A stretch of DNA of 64,000 bases from Acrocarpospora corrugata (GCF_009687845.1 NZ_BLAD01000050.1:62001-126000); one strand, 5' to 3'. Positions 44,701 to 50,691 are shown, counted from the first letter of the stretch. Program-made: numbers and translations. The notes: a model not told the origin generated them from the letters alone.

Positions 44701-45837
44701 GCCGGCGCGGTGCAGCAGCGAGAGCGCGTCCAGGCCGAGGTCCCGGTCGAACGGGCTGGACTCGTTGGGGTCGGCGTACCGGTCCCGGTAGCGCTGGACG
44801 ACCGCGACGATGTCGGCCTCGGCCAGGTCGATGGATCGTGCCAAATGACGCCGATACTCGCGGTTCTGCGGGGCGAGGATGTCGCCGGACGGGATCGGCA
44901 CGTCGTTGACGGTCACCGGGAGGGTCCTGGCGGTCAGCGCGGCGATCGTGTCGAAGGGCAGGCTGTGCACGCGGTTCAGGTGCACGGCCGCGGCCACGGC
45001 GCGCAGCGCGGCGGTGTTCAGGGTGTTGCCGCAGCAGGAGGTGAGGATCAGGTCCAGGTCGGTGAAGGAGAGGCCGGTCCGGCGGGACAGCCGGACGAAC
45101 CGGTTGGCCCGGTCGAACCAGGCGGCCGGAATCGGCCCGTCACTCGCGACCAGGGTCAGGTCGTCGGGGGCGACCGTCACCACCTGGCCGCCCTGGTGCA
45201 CGAAGAAGGTCGCGGCGGAACGCTCCAGCAGCGGGTCCTGGTAGAGCAGTTCGCGCAGTTCCGCGCCGGTCATCGAGGTCGCGGCCAGGAACCGCTCGAC
45301 CTCGGCCAGCACCGCGGTGGTCTCGCCGGGCGCGAGCCCGTACACCTCGCCGACGTCCGTCCCGCGTACGCTCGTCACCATCAGCACGTCTTCGGGGGTC
45401 AGGCCGAGGAACTCCCTGGCCACCGTGTCCCGGTCCACCCGCGCCGCGAACAGCCGGTAGAACTCCACCGGGTCGATCTGCAGATGGCGCAGATAGGTGG
45501 CCAGCCGCGCGTTCCGCAGCGAGAACGGCAACCCGAACGGGTGCTTCAGCTGCCGCAGCTTCTCGTACGGCACGTCGTCGACGAGGGATTCCAGGATCCG
45601 GTTGACGATGTCCAGGTACGGCGTCAGCGTGAAGGTGTTCTTCGTGTCGAGCGGGATCTGCCCCAGATCGGCCCTGCGGCGCAGCAGGTCGGTGTCGTCG
45701 AACGTGTCCTGCAGCAGTTTGAGCAGGTCGGCGAGGTAGGCGGCCGGCGAGTAGACCGACCTTGCCTCATCCCCTTCGCGGAAGTCCAGTTCTCCGAAGA
45801 GCCGTTCGTAGCTGGGTAATGAGGCATCGCTTCGCAC
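32800..45837 (-). CDS. Giant Tc-toxin subunit A (TcA)-like protein with two hemopexin-repeat blocks
   Basis: The 4345-aa protein starts at GTG 45837 (GGAGGGG upstream) and has no signal peptide. Residues 1-~330 are VRP1/TcA-like (SVYSPAAYLADLLKLL), followed by helical shell to ~1035. Hemopexin block 1 is ~1040-2360, about 24 units built on VDAAFVGxDGKTYLFSGDxY with YPRAI/WG ends. TcA neuraminidase-like/ABC-toxin region is ~2360-2930 (WWSWLKNYRIWEANRKVFLY). Hemopexin block 2 is ~2930-3290, 7-8 units. Residues ~3290-3730 include YYWEIFFHAPLLIAQALNTA; pore-forming helices ~3735-3965 include LRQFGNDLTSVLERRDNEEL. The tail, with ELYQWMSGRLSGLYFQSY, FIQPVYWESRRNGLLAGE and LTEALFARDFPGHYRRRI, is the TcB-binding domain. 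TcA proteins form pentameric bell-shaped translocation channels that inject a TcB-TcC cocoon. TcdA1 has about 2500 aa, so this is far longer, and the hemopexin blocks probably replace or add receptor-binding modules. No tcB/tcC genes are nearby. Confidence 0.9.
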   Translation of the reverse strand: MRSDASLPSYERLFGELDFREGDEARSVYSPAAYLADLLKLLQDTFDDTDLLRRRADLGQIPLDTKNTFTLTPYLDIVNRILESLVDDVPYEKLRQLKHPFGLPFSLRNARLATYLRHLQIDPVEFYRLFAARVDRDTVAREFLGLTPEDVLMVTSVRGTDVGEVYGLAPGETTAVLAEVERFLAATSMTGAELRELLYQDPLLERSAATFFVHQGGQVVTVAPDDLTLVASDGPIPAAWFDRANRFVRLSRRTGLSFTDLDLILTSCCGNTLNTAALRAVAAAVHLNRVHSLPFDTIAALTARTLPVTVNDVPIPSGDILAPQNREYRRHLARSIDLAEADIVAVVQRYRDRYADPNESSPFDRDLGLDALSLLHRAGRLVDALGVSVDELFGVLAALEADPSLQRYTSFPVLPVTEPGSYDCYRILERADAASSLWLVQTLFAVVTWMRTWGFSGQELTEILGEPAKAEAEEEKQAVLTGITERFETVGLSPEVFSSDRFDERAAQTIHDVLIAHDDGVVSPRDSRLLRLDPAKAPAAAYDAVADLAVLVPEDFLGIGLAERPAAKIFANLVIAGLLQADGLLTTDELPDELVLSSDFDELTGDLFAALAGLEGGFYPSDLANAFPDLTEAEQTELYDNLIYHGYLDEAGERPDPEFFAEPGNAELFTPSVLLDDMAEEVLTALRDRIAWFRTSKTPIDLGVFADLRLTETQLLALTESLRFNGVLDQNDAINDVVALGAVALDDFGIALEFYPMRRPILDALKGQISAHWAELFTFTPDDFLSIADDAMAQRVVERLEGTATEEGRVREDVRDLFTDPDGWLDLGEGFTGDDGALVYGRIAAIVRAQAPYRLDLAAVTELGFDEEELTLLVAMLADAGHLNPALGVPQERLDYFRTVTNALDFTLPGVEDYSKDVFFLLHAVANELAAGVDEVAERLGDLAGKQRRALLTVLQDVFGISAPVVEAICTAVSPDAVDILVAPALAEAGTPEEPHFRRSYRRIRRFARLAGKLGLDPVEVGVAFRDQDLTGKFPEPLALPPGIDRFDALLAGGDGKIYLFLGTDYWIYSATSYELADPRKKPLTELSANFAGLAGVDAAFVQPDGTEWIVGRSLDGLSRAFVRTRGGTRWAGKEQVWGKVRNNFAEPKRIDSAFVDGEGRTYLFCGDQYLRYSGSDYSFADEGYPRAITEWWEGEGHDVPLPEAFRRTVDASFQGRDGRTHLFTGERWIAVGDGAAEQPLVERWGRLRNTFATAERVDAAYTDAAGYLLFAGNQVVRYTDSLENDEVRVADGYPKRIEAWRPDVPVEFEGAVEAAFADGAGTVHLFKDGKTVSLGSTGVSAAPTAERWGLLAPVLPSGTVDAAFVGLDGKTYLFSGDRYLRYSTADYSVVDLGYPRAIAGDWGGLDRVDAAFVMDGATHLFGPVGQILDLPADYEAELAAGRLSPALRRRLAEHGVNVAMDAPVTGQSPQWEVTADRSIRLTIRRAGDRIKVSGDDTPFYVRYSTRNYTTPDAGYPKPQSDNWWNLPVTLADDPEFAQIDAVFTARDNQTWLFSGGRFVVFDTRHRWWSEPRTLVDDWDSIPFLKVDAAFVGKDGKTYVFSGAKYVRYSTANYTRVDDRYPATVSVFWGNVVNTITRTGRVDATLVMDAVELADGVEVTRTYTYLFSGDQYVRYLNHDYKAVQHGYPRAISELSKEPRLAALTTPLDGVDAAFADRRNVYLFRGGQWHVVSGTLYRKYDDLDLAGISCAYIENGAVLVEGPGGWRRHSALEGRASSAAVRPLALRGVPAEFRTGLDAVLTGADGNTYLFRGATCFNTGINRAYPLTEEWGRPRNAIYQDNAVDAAFVGRDGKTYLFSGDQFVTYSTADTIDGEPRQIAEHWGGLDSVALAYHRKGVTYLFEHADEDGVMRHVAYTGEFGPYLEPDPGYPVTVDETFWQAPDGFGIPDAVLFEGDTMLLLGGERCLPFNETTRQWAYARPVERIWPGLGRGLEPEDTVRAAFTAADGSTYFFFGEQYARYTGQQVGPLAQIRDRWGKSLNPFVPEDGTGTVDAAIVFGDDTTFLFSGGQYVRYTGSEYRFVDPGYPKAIAVNLRAEPAFANLPETFEDAVVARGAGKVVDAAVANDRTAYLVVGGALHVVSRAPAASYPIAALGKVRNTIADKRKVDAALVRDQYTFLFSGDQYVRYSGTEYAFVDEGYPRTIAPSFAEELGVSPLPEEFEDGLDAAFRAADGRVYLFKGERFLAGDTVRPVTEQWGKIRNAFTAGAPLDAAFVSPGGELYAFRGTQFIRYSPGVLDLVEQGYPRTIDDDWGDLPDTFEAGIDGAFTLEGATYLTKADQYVRYTTRYDVLDRTFPQAFRHRWSELVDYRLSDVHTIVRFAELSRSRPGLAPLLGVGAAEPHERLAGLFGWDVDELRWLKRNAGLLTAFPAEEERFEIEFVLKLVEVFALAAKAGTGPSRLYPDVWTRIWSRTDLEAAADALFQLLERKHSPADWLVLDKTMHDELNLLKRDALLGAVLHLHPDLRNSRELYEHLLVDVEMGAVATTSPVREAIAATQLYVHRYLLDLEQVTPQVGVDEERTRQQLRAWWSWLKNYRIWEANRKVFLYPENYIRPELRDTKTPAFKELENDLLQGEITADAVLGAYKRYLDEYTEVSRLEIAGAYVYTEDHAPANTRRLVLFGRTRTEPRRYYYRNAEFRDGVKLSATWEPWLKVDAQIEADRVDPVHAFGRVFVFWTVVETVPPDTANTTTIVTKVDGNKQDVAAPPPKYRVRISYSFYNLNKQWVSAQLLPPGTLADGPITDVRLSVRASATLSGDTHDSIVITCTYNVHKPGGPVPGQTAFALTPELYAVPVPGIAEPPKIVELTKIFKEPVEEKSLVRFNSPAGSTDGPWFSVDHKGGSLLCRPITVVPGEDPPLLALKNNGNRLPDWTRIDAAFEMADGSRYFFDNLNKQFLATKTKGKLNATTEPIKSRWGITGNALTSTGIVDAVLIRRDVTYLFSGREYYRFRGRPFGPVDPGYPKPIEDNTEDLPHWSKIDAAYTAANGVEYFFAHHPDGTVYVESGALDQPKQVKDKWPVPTRHQVEAMFSKSGKVFVFYGEHYLRYSTEGRVDEGYPKRLAENEDGLPRWSRMGTAFNYRNISYYFDNNDGIYLALTGQEKPGSTPERHSSRELGKIPTAITRTESVDSAYLANGYLYLTCGQEYVRYTIGENGVIPDIIDAEYPKPLARRVKGVFRRGDIRYVFAAGEYATLDATKELDTLTVTSFHPFADNWRSLPQNFHLTFTGAMDTETDLFLFLGDHYVVNPKNAPVPRPFEFTTLPHEVVRLTSSTAFELNRRLLVGGLPALLAPETQEINELPGFTRDAAEADATTILVQSWVPDMPVSSHLDFQSPNGRYYWEIFFHAPLLIAQALNTAQRFEDARRWYEYVFDPTEQDRYWRFLPFLAIDVTALVHAIRLEMGALGSQAATLGQILDEVAAMAPVFDQARKCSPEELAFLVQLPARLRPLDGALAALPALREKVAMVARLEQQYELMGDREALLKAYLDDPFDPHAIAELRPTAYRRAVVMAYIDNLLDWGDMLFRQYTMETIDEARMLYIFAYDLLGQRPEGIGTRTLLPTRTYNELHQANEVTDPYAVRLTAGGSMLDGLGAIHASVAAPYFYIPDNTLLDDYWTRVEDRLRKIRQSLNILGISQPLPLFEPPVDVMALVKGAAAGLSPDQAGAGLTVPVPHYRFGFVHRKAQDLVDRLRQFGNDLTSVLERRDNEELTVLQNRQAGAIQTMTLAIREAQVKIATENLSEAEASLAAAKARAKYYADLIEAGISSLQQAQLDSMNSAMISHFVSSGLKIGSAIAFVIPEMLIGPFIMGTSFGGKQIGEALDKGAEVAESFGEAFSVQGEIYGVRAEHERQDGDWKFQKQMAEADIVQLGHQVTVAGHQVGVAKRELEVANQEVEHTREVAAFLNDKFSNVELYQWMSGRLSGLYFQSYNMAHEMAKTAERAYHYERGVTDSFIQPVYWESRRNGLLAGETLSSDLERLGKAYVDNDSRGLEITKKVSLLQLDPLAVLTLKNEGRCEFTLTEALFARDFPGHYRRRIRTVSVSFGGFEGPLGVNATLTQTGHKTVLSADQKAVKFLLDPKGAAPASVRADWRPSQQIALSDLEEGRDNNGLFELRYDDDRYLPFEGTGAVSSWRLEAPSRPADLFDVTITVKYTAEQGGEVFGNAVKGMLKPYAAARYVDVAGEFPDEWEALLTSAEGSLSLPLTAEMFQSMSGRQISGVYATYTLAEGGTARFLLNGDQRLALDEGKLLRTPGLNVGGAPWSLVLEGDREALLNVGLILNYRAQ

Positions 45838-45967
45838 GCGGTAGGTCCCCTCCGGTTAAGCCCCCGATTCGGCCGACTCATGGTCGCCGATCCCGCCCGT
45901 GAGGACTACCTACCGAAAAGGTGACAAGTTCCAACTGATCGTACAGAGGTTGAACGATCTTCGCAGG

Positions 45968-47173
45968 CTATGCGGATTCCAGCCGGGCGAGCACCTCCAG
46001 CGGGCTTGCGAGCAGCTCGGCGAAGGCCAGTTCGGCCGCGCCGGCCAGGGTTGAGTCGTATCCGAGGGCCGCCGTTCTGAGCTGCAGCTTCTCCCGGGAG
46101 ATCATCAGCACGTTGGCCGCCACCCGGCTGTGCACCTGGGCCGCGGAACCCCGGTAGACCTCGCGCAACATGCCGCCGAAGATCACCATGCCGGGGTTGA
46201 AGAGGTTGACCAGATTGGCCACCCCGATGCCCAGCCAGTCGCCGATCCGGCGCAGCGCCTCGGCCGCCGCCTCGTCGCCGTTGGCCGCGGCGTCCACGAC
46301 GGCCGAAATACCGTCACGGCCGACCAGCTCCGCGGACCGGCCGGCCATCTCCAGCAGGGCCTGCTCGCCGACCTCCGCCTCCAGGCAGCCGCGCGAACCG
46401 CACCCGCAGGGACGTCCCTCGTACGGGTTCACGATCATGTGGCCGACTTCGCAGCCGTAGCCGCCGTCGCCGTCCAGGAGTTTGCCGCCCACGATGATCC
46501 CGCCGCCGACGCCGACGTCCCCGTGCAGGTAGACCAGATTCTGCACGCCGGCGCCCACGCCCCTGACGTGTTCGGCCAGCGCGCCCAGGTGCGCCTCGTT
46601 GCCCACCGGCACCGGCAGGCCGAGCCCGAGCCGCTGGCCCAGTTCGGCGCCGAACGCCTGGTCGACCCAGCCCATGTTTGGGCCGAAGCGCACCATCCCG
46701 TCGCCGGGGCGGATCATGCCGCAGTAGGCCGCGCCGGCGCCCACGCACAGCCCGTCCGAGCGCCGGTACATCTCCCGGCCGAACTCGGCGAGCACGCCGA
46801 CGACATCGTCGAGGTCGGCCCCGGCCCGCTGCCGGACCGTTTCGCGGCGGTCGAGGATCTTGCCGCCCAGGCCCACCCTGGCGGCGACCAGGCGGTCCAC
46901 CCGGACGTCGAAGGCGAGCACGTAGACGCGGTCGGACTCGGCCCGCACGACCAGGGACGGGCGGCCGGCCCGGCCGGTCTCCCCGGGGAGTTCCTCGCGG
47001 ACCAGGCCGGCGGCGGTGAGTTCGGCGGTCAGGCCCATGATCGTGCTGCGGTTCAGGCCCATCCGCTCGGCCAGCGCCGACCGGGAGAGCGGGCCCGCCA
47101 CATGCACCTGCCGGAGCAGATCGCCGAGATTGTGGCGCCGGCTCTCCTCCTGTGACCACGCTGGTTTCGGCAT
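45968..47173 (-). CDS. ROK-family transcriptional regulator
   Basis: The 401-aa protein has an N-terminal winged helix-turn-helix (GPLSRSALAERMGLNRSTIM, residues ~27-46) and a C-terminal ROK sugar-kinase-like domain. ROK motifs are LVYLHGDVGVGGGIIVGGKL, the His of CEVGHMIVNP and the zinc cysteines CGCGSRGCLE. Such XylR/NagC-like proteins sense a sugar and control transcription. A GAGGGGG precedes the ATG at 47171-47173. It lies 130 bp upstream of the giant TcA gene on the same strand, so it may regulate that gene. The sensed sugar is unknown. Confidence 0.92.
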   Translation of the reverse strand: MPKPAWSQEESRRHNLGDLLRQVHVAGPLSRSALAERMGLNRSTIMGLTAELTAAGLVREELPGETGRAGRPSLVVRAESDRVYVLAFDVRVDRLVAARVGLGGKILDRRETVRQRAGADLDDVVGVLAEFGREMYRRSDGLCVGAGAAYCGMIRPGDGMVRFGPNMGWVDQAFGAELGQRLGLGLPVPVGNEAHLGALAEHVRGVGAGVQNLVYLHGDVGVGGGIIVGGKLLDGDGGYGCEVGHMIVNPYEGRPCGCGSRGCLEAEVGEQALLEMAGRSAELVGRDGISAVVDAAANGDEAAAEALRRIGDWLGIGVANLVNLFNPGMVIFGGMLREVYRGSAAQVHSRVAANVLMISREKLQLRTAALGYDSTLAGAAELAFAELLASPLEVLARLESA

Positions 47174-47271
47174 CGCGACACCCCCTCACCGTTCTTTATC
47201 ATCGACACGACCTTAGGAGGTCACCTACTGAACTGACGCATGGCCGTCCTGGACCTTGGAGCGACAACCTC

Positions 47272-48285
47272 ATGACCGTCACGGCCGGGCTGCCGGGCGA
47301 TCTCTATGACGCACTCGACGCGGCGCTCAGGAGATTCGCTCCCGCTGACATGGCGCGATCCGTACAGAATCTGATGCGGCAGTACCGGGAGGGCGGCGCT
47401 CCGGCGGATGTCATCCTCGATTCGGCCATCGATGTGGCGGCGTATGCCGGGTATCGGATGCCTGCCACGTTCGCGGCGGTGTCGGCGGCTTTGCGGCATA
47501 CGGCGGAGTTGACGCCGGGGTTCGCGCCGCGGACGCAGGTGGATATCGGTGGCGGCACGGGGGCGTCCGTGTGGGCCGCGGCGCAGGTCTGGTCCTCGCT
47601 GGAGAGCGTGACGGTTCTGGAGCAGTCTCCCAAGGCCATCGCCATGGGGGAATGGCTGGCGAAACGGTCTGAGAGCGCGGTCGTGCGGTCGGGTGTGTGG
47701 AAGCGCGGAGTTATCCACAGCTCTGTGGATAAACCTCCGGCGGATCTGGTCACCATGTCGTACGTGCTGGGTGAGCTGCCGCCCGCCGTGCAGGAGAGCG
47801 TGGTCCGCTCGGTGGCCGCCGACGCCGAGATGATCGTGCTGGTCGAACCCGGCACGCCCGCCGGATACGCCAGAATCCTCGCCGCCCGACAGACCCTGAT
47901 AAATCAGGGTCTGTCGCTGGTGGCGCCCTGTCCGCACGACCGCGCCTGCCCGATCCCGCGCGGGCGCGACTGGTGCCATTTCTCGGTACGGCTCAACCGC
48001 ACCGCCCTGCACCGCCAGATCAAGGTCGGCGCCCTGAGCTTCGAGGACGAAAAGTTCTCCTACGTCGCCGCCGCCCGCCGGCCCTGGCCCCGCGCCGCCG
48101 GCCGCGTCCTGCGCCACCCCACCCTGCGCAAGGGCATGGTCACCATGCGCCTGTGCATGGCGGAACCCGGCATCACCGACGAGATCGTGTCCAAGCGGCA
48201 GGGCGAGCTCTACCAGCGGGCCCGCGACGTCTCCTGGGGAAACCAGTGGCCCCGATCAACGGACACGCTTCACTCAGCGGATTGA
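47272..48285 (+). CDS. Rsm22-like (mitoribosome small-subunit assembly type) methyltransferase-fold protein
   Basis: The 337-aa protein has a SAM-fold motif I-like VDIGGGTGASVWAAAQVWSS and TMSYVLGELP. It has the cysteine/histidine cluster CPHDRACPIPRGRDWCHFSV, which in Rsm22-family proteins coordinates an Fe-S cluster. The C-terminus has YVAAARRPWPRAAGRVLRHP. Rsm22 homologues act in ribosomal small-subunit biogenesis; bacterial members are common in actinomycetes and not well characterised. The ATG at 47272 follows GGAG by about 10 nt. The gene is divergent from the ROK regulator and contains an inverted pair of DnaA boxes. Confidence 0.87.
   Translation: MTVTAGLPGDLYDALDAALRRFAPADMARSVQNLMRQYREGGAPADVILDSAIDVAAYAGYRMPATFAAVSAALRHTAELTPGFAPRTQVDIGGGTGASVWAAAQVWSSLESVTVLEQSPKAIAMGEWLAKRSESAVVRSGVWKRGVIHSSVDKPPADLVTMSYVLGELPPAVQESVVRSVAADAEMIVLVEPGTPAGYARILAARQTLINQGLSLVAPCPHDRACPIPRGRDWCHFSVRLNRTALHRQIKVGALSFEDEKFSYVAAARRPWPRAAGRVLRHPTLRKGMVTMRLCMAEPGITDEIVSKRQGELYQRARDVSWGNQWPRSTDTLHSAD
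47711..47732. other. Inverted pair of perfect DnaA boxes inside a coding region
   Basis: TTATCCACA (47711-47719) and its exact reverse complement TGTGGATAA (47724-47732) are separated by GCTC. Both are perfect matches to the 9-bp E. coli DnaA-box consensus. Together they form a 9-bp-stem palindrome within the Rsm22-like gene. The encoded residues (IHSSVDK) are a variable-looking linker. Binding by DnaA is an inference from sequence only. Confidence 0.55.
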
Positions 48286-48351
48286 TCTCTGTCATCGCGT
48301 GTTCTCCCCGGTGGCCCAGGGTCGGTCGGTACCGGACCGAACGGAGACATC

Positions 48352-50034
48352 ATGGGCCACCACCATCATCACGATGACCAGCACGATCATGGGCACGATC
48401 ACGCGGGCGACCTGTCCGTACCGGACCGGGAGCTGGAGCCCGGCGAGCTGAACCGGCGGTCGCTGATGCGCCGGGCGGGGCTGCTCGGCGCGGCGGCGAT
48501 GGCCGCGGGAGCGGTCGCCACGCCGGCCGCCGCGGCCACCACGCGGCACCCCGGGCGGGAGCCGCGCCACGGCTACCAGTGGCTGGCGGGCGACCACCAC
48601 ATCCACACCCAGCACAGCAGCGACGGCTACTACCGGGTGGTCGACCATGTCCGGCACGCCAACGCGTACGGGCTGGACTGGATGGTCATCACTGACCACG
48701 GCGGTGTGGCGCACGCCAGGATCGGTGTGGAGAAGGTGAATCCGGACATCGTCCAGGCCCGCGAGGCGTTCGAGGATGTCCTGATTTTTCAGGGCTTGGA
48801 GTGGAACATTCCGGCGGCTGAGCACGCCACCGTCTTCGTGCACCCCGGCCGCAACGAGGTCGCGGTCCTGAAGGAGTTCGAGAACGCCTACGACGGCACG
48901 GTCAAGAACGCCGGCGACGGCACCCCGGCCAACGAGGCGCTGGCCGTGGCCGGGATCGCGTTCCTGGGCGAGCAGGTCCGCCGCCGCCGCATCCCCGACG
49001 CGCTGTTCTTCGCCAACCACCCGGCGCGACGCGGCGTCGACTCCCCGCACGAGATCCGCGCCTGGCGCGACTCCGACCCGAGCATCGCGGTCGGTTTCGA
49101 AGGCGCGCCCGGCCACCAGGCGGCCGGCATCAAGGCGCCGCTCGGTCCCGGCAGCGGGCGCGGCTTCTACAGCGGCAGCCCGAGCGCGGCCTCGTTCCCC
49201 GGCTACCCGGTCGAGAGCTACCGCACCTTCGGCGGCTTCGACTGGATGACCTCCACCGTCGGCGGCCTCTGGGACAGCCTGCTCGCTGAGGGCAAGCCCT
49301 GGTGGATCACCGCCAACTCCGACGCCCACCAGGTGTACGGCGACACCGCGCAGCGCGGCCCGAACAGCGACTTCGAGGCCAACGGGCGCTACAACGACCC
49401 CGTCTACGGCCAGCCCACCCAGGTCACCGCCGGCGACTTCTGGCCCGGCTTCTACAGCCGCACCAACGTCGGCGCCGAGGACTTCTCCTACGCGGCCGTC
49501 ATGCGCGGCCTGCGCGCAGGCAGGGTCTGGGTCGACCACGGCAACCTGATCAAGGGCCTGGACGTGCGCGCCCGCGCCGCCGGGCACCGCTCGGAGCCCG
49601 GCATCACGCTGGGCGACACGCTGACCGTACGCAAGGGCACCCCGATCGAGCTCGTCATCGAGATCGACCTGGCCGCCGAGCCGAACTGGGCGCAGTTCGT
49701 GCCGGTGCTGGCCCGGGTGGACGTCATCCAGGGCGAGGTCACCGGCCCCGCCGCCAACCCCGACGTGTTCACCACCCCGGCCACGAAGGTGATCAAGTCC
49801 TTCGAGGTCACCCCGGGCGCGAAGGGCTCCATCCGGTTCGTGTACGGCCTCGGCCCGGTCGACCGGCCGATCTACCTGCGGGTGCGCGGCACCGACGGCA
49901 AGCGCTCCGAGGTGGGCCTGCTGGGCCCCGGCGTGGACCCGGCCGGGCCGAAGATGGACGTGCTCGGCGACGCCGACCCGTGGCTCGACCTGTGGTTCTA
50001 CAGCAACCCGCTCTGGGTGCGGCCGCGCGGATGA
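48352..50034 (+). CDS. Secreted PHP-domain (CehA/McbA-type) metallohydrolase with His-rich N-terminus
   Basis: The 560-aa protein begins with MGHHHHHDDQHDHGHDH, then a twin-arginine-like signal (NRRSLMRRAG, residues 34-43) with hydrophobic stretch and ATPAAAA cleavage region near 62. PHP-domain metal motifs follow: LAGDHHIHTQHSSDG (HxH at 83/85), MVITDHGGVAH, FQGLEWNIP and WWITANSDAHQVYG. PHP enzymes are metal-dependent phosphoesterases; the CehA/McbA subgroup includes carbaryl hydrolase-like proteins. Tat export would suit folding with metal before secretion. The His-rich leader may bind metal before export. The next gene overlaps by 4 bp. Confidence 0.85.
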   Translation: MGHHHHHDDQHDHGHDHAGDLSVPDRELEPGELNRRSLMRRAGLLGAAAMAAGAVATPAAAATTRHPGREPRHGYQWLAGDHHIHTQHSSDGYYRVVDHVRHANAYGLDWMVITDHGGVAHARIGVEKVNPDIVQAREAFEDVLIFQGLEWNIPAAEHATVFVHPGRNEVAVLKEFENAYDGTVKNAGDGTPANEALAVAGIAFLGEQVRRRRIPDALFFANHPARRGVDSPHEIRAWRDSDPSIAVGFEGAPGHQAAGIKAPLGPGSGRGFYSGSPSAASFPGYPVESYRTFGGFDWMTSTVGGLWDSLLAEGKPWWITANSDAHQVYGDTAQRGPNSDFEANGRYNDPVYGQPTQVTAGDFWPGFYSRTNVGAEDFSYAAVMRGLRAGRVWVDHGNLIKGLDVRARAAGHRSEPGITLGDTLTVRKGTPIELVIEIDLAAEPNWAQFVPVLARVDVIQGEVTGPAANPDVFTTPATKVIKSFEVTPGAKGSIRFVYGLGPVDRPIYLRVRGTDGKRSEVGLLGPGVDPAGPKMDVLGDADPWLDLWFYSNPLWVRPRG

Positions 50035-50573
50035 CCATCCTGGCAGTCGACGCCGGCAGCCCCGACGTCGCCTCGGCCGAGCACCTGATCCACGAAGTGG
50101 CGACGGTGCTCGGCCCGCCAGTCCTGGCCTGTACGCACTTCGTGCGGGTCGGCCGGCCCCACGTCGCGATCACCCTCGTGCTCGCCCCGGGAGAACTTCC
50201 GGCAGAGTACGGCGTCGCCTGGGGTTCCCACCGCAGTGGCCCTGAGGACCTGGCGGCCGGAGCCGGGCAGGCACTGGCCGAGTTCGAAGCGGGCGGCGGG
50301 CGTGCGGTCGTTTTCCCCGGCTCCCCCGGCCTGTCCGGCGTGCTCACGGTGGCCGAACTGCTCGAACGGTCGGCGATCGAGCAAGTGTCGGTGCTGGCCT
50401 CGCCGGACCCGGCCGAACCGGAGATCATGCTGGACACGCGGGGATACCTGCGGCCGGAACGGAAGACCGGCGTGCTGACGCTGGCGACGACGCCAGGACT
50501 GCTGCCGGACGGGTCGATCGGGCTGGTGCCGTTCGAGATCCTCGATCCACGGGCGTGCTGCGGCGGGCACTGA
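50031..50573 (+). CDS. Uncharacterised 180-aa protein, coupled to PHP hydrolase
   Basis: The ATG at 50031 overlaps the PHP gene's stop. The protein begins MTILAVDAGSPDVASAEHLI, has VAITLVLAPGELPAEYGVAW and a low-charge middle with VVFPGSPGLSGVLTVAELLE, and ends in FEILDPRACCGGH. There is no signal peptide or clear membrane segment, and no family was recognised. The terminal CCxxH could bind metal, which would fit a role beside a metalloenzyme, but this is only a hint. Confidence 0.75.
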   Translation: MTILAVDAGSPDVASAEHLIHEVATVLGPPVLACTHFVRVGRPHVAITLVLAPGELPAEYGVAWGSHRSGPEDLAAGAGQALAEFEAGGGRAVVFPGSPGLSGVLTVAELLERSAIEQVSVLASPDPAEPEIMLDTRGYLRPERKTGVLTLATTPGLLPDGSIGLVPFEILDPRACCGGH

Positions 50574-50583
50574 TTCACCGGCT

Positions 50584-50625
50584 CGGGGAGCCGCGATCGG
50601 GGAGCCGCGATCGGGGAGCCGCGAT
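50584..50625. repeat. Three tandem 14-bp repeats plus two 18-bp near-repeats in a convergent gap
   Basis: CGGGGAGCCGCGAT occurs three times head to tail (50584-50597, 50598-50611, 50612-50625). Directly after it, CCACTTCGATCCGGTGAA (50634-50651) recurs with one change at 50665-50682. The repeats fill the 118-bp gap between the convergent genes ending at 50573 and 50692. The GATCG cores can pair locally, so the array may serve as a terminator or simply be slippage. Confidence 0.8.
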
Positions 50626-50691
50626 CGCGGCTGCCACTTCGATCCGGTGAAATCACCCGGGGAGCCACTTCGATCCGGCGAATTCGCCGCG

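Noticed and set aside
41473-45819. A 1448-codon plus-strand open frame opposite the toxin head
   Set aside because: Same reason: an antisense shadow with no protein-like features, while the minus strand carries TcA and hemopexin motifs.
45926-45932. GGAACTT on the minus strand upstream of the toxin gene, as an ECF-sigma -35 box
   Set aside because: No convincing -10 element at 16-17 bp spacing, so I did not list it as a promoter.
50584-50682. Short repeats considered as a CRISPR array
   Set aside because: Tandem 14-bp units without spacers and no cas genes nearby.
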